Origin: an uncultured Winogradskyella sp.
Lineage (GTDB): Bacteria > Bacteroidota > Bacteroidia > Flavobacteriales > Flavobacteriaceae
Assembly: GCF_937958655.1 (NCBI RefSeq)
Contig: NZ_CALGNH010000019.1
Location: forward strand, 1-34,297
Reading direction: 5' to 3'
Length of the DNA: 34,297 nt
The notes beneath the pieces were generated by a model. The model saw only the letters and a program-made list of their open reading frames with translations, was not told the origin of the DNA and did no database searches. The position numbers were made by a program, and so were the translations under genes. Numbering within the stretch: the stretch's first letter is position 1; every line of letters starts with the position of its first letter. Shown here piece by piece: positions 30,466-34,297 of the stretch.

Positions 30466-30528
30466 GCCAACAGCCAACAGCCAACAGCCAACAGCCAACA
30501 GCCAACAGCCAACAGCCAACAGCCAACA
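30466..30528. repeat. Nine perfect tandem copies of the heptamer GCCAACA
   Basis: Nine identical 7-base units in a row, then a partial, diverged unit. The tract starts two bases beyond the ftsX stop and ends 48 bases before the next leftward start codon. On the coding strand each unit is TGTTGGC. Such tracts change length by slippage. Confidence 0.95.
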
Positions 30529-30529
30529 G

Positions 30530-31408
30530 CTAATAATACAACTGATCCGTCTTCAAATTTAAGAAGCGTTGCGTTGCAATAAAAGTACTTATCCAAGTAA
30601 TAATAACACCTAAAAGAAAAACACCTACAAATAAGCCAACAATCATAACAGTGTTTCTTAATAACTCTAACTCTGGGAATGTGATGTCTAAATAATAAAG
30701 AACTACAGCCATACCTGCTAAGGCAATAATAGCACCTATAACACCAAGTTGTACACTTTTCCAAACGAATGGTTTACGAATAAAGCTTTTTGTAGCTCCA
30801 ACCATCTGCATGGTTTTAATAATAAAACGCTTAGAATAGACGGCCAATCTTATTGAGCTATTAATTAATAATACAGCAATAAGTGTAAAGAGAGCGCTAA
30901 TGATTAATACCCAAAACGTTATCTTTTTTACATTATCATTCATTAATTCAACAAGGTCATTGTCGTATCTAATTTCTTCAATAAAAGCTTTGCTAGAAAG
31001 GCTTTCAGTAATTTCAGTAAGCTGTTCTGTGGTTACAAAATCTGCTTTAAGGTAAACATCAATTGAATTCTTAAGCGGATTATAACCTACAAAATCCATA
31101 AAGTCTTCACCAGTTTCGGCTTTCATAAGTTCAGCGGCTTCTTCTTTAGAGACGTACTGGGCTTCTTTGGTATAGTCTGCCATAGCTAAACTTTTCTTTA
31201 GCTGATTAACTTCAACCTCTTTGGCTGTATCGTTAAGGTAAATGGTCATAACCACTTGCTCTTTAAAGTGATCTGCTACTTTTTTAGAATTAATTACCAA
31301 AAGGCCTAAGCACCCTAAAAGAAATAAAACCAAAGCAATACTAATGACTACAGAGACGTAAGACGATATTAATTTTCGCTTTTGGTATTTGTCAAAAGAT
31401 GATGCCAT
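30530..31408 (-). CDS. ftsX: Cell-division protein FtsX
   Basis: The membrane component of the FtsEX complex, which activates cell-wall hydrolases at division. It is 292 residues. The N-terminus (MASSFDKYQKRKLISSYVS) precedes a first membrane segment (about 19-40), a periplasmic domain of about 130 residues and three more segments (about 165-185, 217-240 and 248-272), as expected for the four-TM permease fold. LAVYSKRFIIKTMQMVGATKSFIR is the diagnostic cytoplasmic loop that meets FtsE. ftsE is not in the window. It is divergent from leuS and followed by the heptamer tract. Confidence 0.95.
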   Translation of the reverse strand: MASSFDKYQKRKLISSYVSVVISIALVLFLLGCLGLLVINSKKVADHFKEQVVMTIYLNDTAKEVEVNQLKKSLAMADYTKEAQYVSKEEAAELMKAETGEDFMDFVGYNPLKNSIDVYLKADFVTTEQLTEITESLSSKAFIEEIRYDNDLVELMNDNVKKITFWVLIISALFTLIAVLLINSSIRLAVYSKRFIIKTMQMVGATKSFIRKPFVWKSVQLGVIGAIIALAGMAVVLYYLDITFPELELLRNTVMIVGLFVGVFLLGVIITWISTFIATQRFLNLKTDQLYY

Positions 31409-31497
31409 ATAACTAATATTAATAGTGTAAAAATAAAAAAGAAAATGCTTAACTGTAACAATACAACGTTTAGTTTTTTATTGTGTTGCAATACCTT

Positions 31498-31505
31498 TAA
31501 ATTTG
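31498..31505 (+). promoter_or_regulatory. -7 promoter element for leuS
   Basis: TAAATTTG matches TAnnTTTG, 81 bases before the ATG. No good -33 element is seen at the usual spacing. Confidence 0.5.
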
Positions 31506-31549
31506 CAGCTTTAATTTGAATTCGAACCTGAGTCCGAACTTGAAAATAG

Positions 31550-31579
31550 TTTCGATTTCAATTTCGATTTCGATTTCAA
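31550..31579. repeat. Hexamer tandem repeat before the leuS start
   Basis: Five units of TTTCGA or TTTCAA end 7 bases before the leuS ATG. It is low-complexity and lies within the predicted leader. Confidence 0.7.
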
Positions 31580-31586
31580 CTTCATC

Positions 31587-34297
31587 ATGAGATACGATTT
31601 CAATAACATAGAAAAGAAGTGGCAAAAGATTTGGGCAGAGCGTGAAACTTTTAAGGCTGAAAATAATTCGAATAAACCAAAATATTATGTTTTGGATATG
31701 TTTCCTTATCCAAGTGGTGCAGGCTTGCACGTTGGTCATCCTTTGGGTTATATAGCGAGTGATATTTATGCGCGTTACAAACGCCATAAGGGCTTTAATG
31801 TATTGCATCCGCAAGGTTACGATAGCTTTGGTTTACCTGCTGAACAATATGCCATACAAACAGGTCAGCATCCTGCAGTAACCACAGAAGCCAATATTAA
31901 AACGTATCGTCGTCAGTTAGATCAGATTGGTTTTTCGTTTGATTGGAGTAGAGAAGTACGCACATCAAATCCAGAATATTACAAGTGGACCCAATGGATT
32001 TTTATCCAATTGTTCGAATCTTGGTATAATAACGATTTAAATAAAGCAGAACATATTGATACATTAGTTGACCGTTTTAAATCTGAAGGAAATGCAGCTG
32101 TAAACGCAGCTTGTGATGATGATATTGAAACCTTTACAGCGGAAGATTGGAGCAATTTTTCAACGGAACAACAACAAGAAATCTTACTTAAATATAGATT
32201 AACCTACTTAGCAGAAACAGAAGTAAACTGGTGTCCTGCCTTAGGAACCGTTTTAGCTAATGACGAAATTGTGAATGGAGTTTCTGAGCGCGGAGGTCAT
32301 CCTGTTATTCGTAAAAAAATGACACAATGGAGTATGCGTATTTCAGCCTATGCTGAACGACTACTGCAAGGATTAGATGCCATTGACTGGACAGATGCAC
32401 TTAAGGATATTCAAAAGAATTGGATTGGTAAATCTGTTGGTGCTTCAGTGACCTTTAATGTCATTCCTAATAAGATGCTTCGACAAGCTCAGCATGACAA
32501 ACGCAATTCTGTCACTTCGAGCACAGTCGAGAAGTCTCACACTATTGATGTATTTACAACGCGACCAGATACCATTTTCGGAGTGTCATTTATGACTTTA
32601 GCACCAGAACACGAACTTGTATCTCAAATTACTACCGAAGCACAACAAACTGAGGTTGATGCTTATGTAGAAAAAACAGCCAAACGTAGCGAACGCGATC
32701 GTATGGCGGATGTAAAAACCATATCTGGTGTATTTACAGGAGCGTATGCCGAGCATCCTTTTACTAAGGAACCAATTCCGATTTGGATTGGCGACTACGT
32801 ACTAGCAAGTTATGGCACAGGAGCAGTTATGGCTGTACCATGTGGAGATCAACGCGATTATGATTTTGCAAAACATTTCGGAATTGACATCCCTAATATT
32901 TTTGAAGGAGTAGATATTTCTGAAGAAGCATATGCGTCTAAAGACAATGTAACCATCGCGAATAGCGATTTCCTTAACGGCATGAACTATAAAAAAGCAA
33001 CCAAACGCGCGATATACGAATTAGAACAAATAGGCCAAGGCGAAGGCAAAACCAATTATAGATTACGAGATGCCGTATTTTCAAGACAGCGTTATTGGGG
33101 AGAACCGTTCCCAGTGTATTATGTCAACGGCATGCCACAGATGATTGGTACAGAGCATTTACCATTAACCTTACCAGAAGTTGAAAAATATCTACCAACG
33201 GAAGATGGCGAACCACCTTTAGGAAGAGCTACACATTGGGCTTGGGATACAAAAAACAATAAAGTAGTTTCAAACGAGATGCTGAAACAAGTTCAGCATG
33301 ACAAAAAAGACGAAAATGTCACCCTGAGCGCAGTCGAAGGGTCTCACGACAATGGAGTTTACCCTCTAGAATTAAACACCATGCCAGGTTGGGCAGGCAG
33401 TTCTTGGTACTTCTTTAGATATATGGAAGATGTGATGCGCAATGAAACCTTTGCAAGCGCAGATGCGCTCAAGTATTGGGAAAATGTCGATTTATACATT
33501 GGTGGCAGCGAGCATGCCACAGGTCACTTATTATACTCGCGTTTTTGGGTCAAGTTTTTGTATGATCGTGGTTTTGTAGGTGTGGATGAGCCATTTGAAA
33601 AGTTGATTAACCAAGGGATGATATTGGGGACGAGTGCTTTTGTATATGGCGCATGGGTTAATTTTTCAAATTATAACCCAGTGAGTGATTTAGACGAAGA
33701 TAATTTCGAGATAGCAGAAGATGTTACAAGACCTTTTTTACTTCTTTTTTCAAAAGAAAAACAAGATAATATAAACAATAAAGGCGAAATTTCTGAAATA
33801 ATTGCTTGGGTTAAATCAAAATATCCTAATTCTAAGATTATTTCAGAAATTGATAAAAGTAAACCAGCAAATAATGTTTTTAATTTTTCTGCATTTCGAG
33901 GATATGTTGATGTTTCTTTAGTAAATAATTCGGATGAATTAGACTTTGATTCTTTTAAGCAATGGCGACAAGAATTTTATAATGCTCAGTTACTAAATGA
34001 GTCATCGTATAAAGTGCATAGAGAAGTCGAAAAAATGTCCAAATCCAAATACAACGTCGTCAATCCAGATGATATCGTAGAGCAATACGGAGCAGACAGT
34101 TTAAGGCTATACGAAATGTTCCTTGGACCTCTTGAACAATACAAACCGTGGAATACGGCTGGAATAACAGGAGTCCATGGCTTTCTTAAAAAATTATGGA
34201 AGTTATTCCACCAAGGAGAAAACGGTAGTTTTTACGTTTCGAGTGAGGGTTCTTCCCCTCAGGGGAAGCTAGATGGGGCTGCACTTAAGACGCTTCA
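31587..34297 (+). CDS. leuS: Leucine--tRNA ligase (3' end outside window)
   Basis: Class I synthetase charging tRNA-Leu; 903 codons are visible. The HIGH motif appears as HVGH (48-51, in YPSGAGLHVGHPLGY). The CP1 editing domain is intact, with TTRPDTIFG and YGTGAVMAVPCGDQRDYDFA, and KMSKS is at 816-820. Two in-frame segments are foreign to the family: residues 297-318 and 565-587. Each is encoded by a palindromic repeat that is found between genes elsewhere in this window. A further unusual stretch, residues 688-773, precedes KMSKS where I expect a far shorter leucine-specific region. Near the edge there is a third hairpin-derived stretch (SSPQGKLDG). The catalytic and editing motifs all remain readable, so the enzyme is probably functional. 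The start gives MRYDFNNIEKKWQKIW, which matches the family. Confidence 0.95.
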   Translation, partial: MRYDFNNIEKKWQKIWAERETFKAENNSNKPKYYVLDMFPYPSGAGLHVGHPLGYIASDIYARYKRHKGFNVLHPQGYDSFGLPAEQYAIQTGQHPAVTTEANIKTYRRQLDQIGFSFDWSREVRTSNPEYYKWTQWIFIQLFESWYNNDLNKAEHIDTLVDRFKSEGNAAVNAACDDDIETFTAEDWSNFSTEQQQEILLKYRLTYLAETEVNWCPALGTVLANDEIVNGVSERGGHPVIRKKMTQWSMRISAYAERLLQGLDAIDWTDALKDIQKNWIGKSVGASVTFNVIPNKMLRQAQHDKRNSVTSSTVEKSHTIDVFTTRPDTIFGVSFMTLAPEHELVSQITTEAQQTEVDAYVEKTAKRSERDRMADVKTISGVFTGAYAEHPFTKEPIPIWIGDYVLASYGTGAVMAVPCGDQRDYDFAKHFGIDIPNIFEGVDISEEAYASKDNVTIANSDFLNGMNYKKATKRAIYELEQIGQGEGKTNYRLRDAVFSRQRYWGEPFPVYYVNGMPQMIGTEHLPLTLPEVEKYLPTEDGEPPLGRATHWAWDTKNNKVVSNEMLKQVQHDKKDENVTLSAVEGSHDNGVYPLELNTMPGWAGSSWYFFRYMEDVMRNETFASADALKYWENVDLYIGGSEHATGHLLYSRFWVKFLYDRGFVGVDEPFEKLINQGMILGTSAFVYGAWVNFSNYNPVSDLDEDNFEIAEDVTRPFLLLFSKEKQDNINNKGEISEIIAWVKSKYPNSKIISEIDKSKPANNVFNFSAFRGYVDVSLVNNSDELDFDSFKQWRQEFYNAQLLNESSYKVHREVEKMSKSKYNVVNPDDIVEQYGADSLRLYEMFLGPLEQYKPWNTAGITGVHGFLKKLWKLFHQGENGSFYVSSEGSSPQGKLDGAALKTL
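32474..32540 (+). repeat. Palindromic repeat inserted in frame in leuS, copy 1
   Basis: Starts GATGCTTCGACAAGC, continues to AGCATGAC, then GTCACTTCGAGC and TCGAGAAGTCTCAC. It encodes residues 297-318 of LeuRS, just before the editing-domain strand TIDVFTTRPDT. The first half is the core found at 11383 and 14218. Confidence 0.75.
33278..33347 (+). repeat. Palindromic repeat inserted in frame in leuS, copy 2
   Basis: GATGCTGAA and TTCAGCAT arms, then GTCACCCTGAGC and TCGAAGGGTCTCAC. It encodes residues 565-587, between WAWDTKNNKVV and PLELNTMPG. It has the same orientation and reading frame as copy 1, so the peptides resemble each other (MLKQVQHDK and MLRQAQHDK). Confidence 0.8.
34252..34268 (+). 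repeat. Small palindrome within leuS near the window end
   Basis: CTTCCCC and GGGGAAG flank TCA. It lies in a stretch encoding SSPQGKLDG, just before the conserved ALKTLH. Confidence 0.45.

Noticed and set aside
30419-30528. CRISPR array
   Set aside because: The repeat unit is 7 bases with no spacers, and no cas gene is present.
30450-30764. Leftward reading frame with LLAVGCW repeats
   Set aside because: It is the out-of-frame reading of the heptamer tract and of the ftsX 3' end; the heptad periodicity is produced by the DNA repeat.
31497-31814. Leftward reading frame with EIEIEIE run opposite leuS
   Set aside because: It is antisense to leuS and to the hexamer repeat; the peptide periodicity comes from the hexamers.
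1-34297. tRNA or rRNA genes
   Set aside because: I found no cloverleaf-like intergenic sequence or rRNA blocks in the gaps between genes.

Overview
The window reads as chromosomal DNA of a member of the Flavobacteriaceae (Bacteroidota). The evidence is low GC content, promoters of the TAnnTTTG type with little Shine-Dalgarno signal, families typical of this group (DUF4301, DUF3127, DUF3098, bacterial PcrB, a short TonB-dependent receptor behind a TPP riboswitch) and flavobacterial-style palindromic intergenic repeats. I cannot name a genus. Most of the window is ordinary housekeeping chromosome. The two ends, 2-3328 and leuS from 31587 to the edge, hold the unusual material. REGION 1 (2-3328): the 3' part of a large Cys-rich, Gly-linker protein ending in an HEVMH metallopeptidase-like domain, followed by three small exported proteins. 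Each small gene begins inside an ATGA that overlaps the stop codon of a metallopeptidase tail. Only the first tail belongs to an intact reading frame. The other two are decayed remnants of the same 3' end (2110-2264 and 2793-2882). This looks like a polymorphic toxin/immunity array with orphan modules and is the best candidate here for an undescribed system. REGION 2 (3355-12837): glyS, a coiled-coil membrane protein, comF, an Ig-like lipoprotein, then leftward genes for an omega-amidase, a Lys-rich exported protein, a methionine aminotransferase, a DUF1569 protein and ahcY. The aminotransferase, omega-amidase and S-adenosylhomocysteinase make a small methionine/SAM-recycling neighbourhood. 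REGION 3 (12861-20278): a rightward block of a phosphopantetheinyl transferase, pcrB, a YkoF-like thiamine/HMP-binding protein, a PnuC-type transporter, a NadR-like P-loop kinase, DUF4301, arfB, a TPP riboswitch and a TonB-dependent receptor. The vitamin genes suggest a thiamine uptake and salvage locus. REGION 4 (20302-27397): a Rieske-like lipoprotein, greA with a terminator-rich leader, a HIT protein, a zinc-ribbon membrane protein, a lone histidine kinase, a flavin reductase-like protein, DUF3127, a possible small RNA, aat, tag and a thioredoxin-fold protein. REGION 5 (27394-31408, leftward): a TonB-like protein, truB, uppP, a DUF3098 protein, a small exported protein and ftsX, forming an envelope gene cluster, with a 9-copy heptamer repeat just after the ftsX stop. 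REGION 6 (31587-34297): leuS, cut by the window end. Its coding sequence carries two in-frame copies of an intergenic palindromic repeat, a possible third palindromic insertion, and an enlarged segment before KMSKS.
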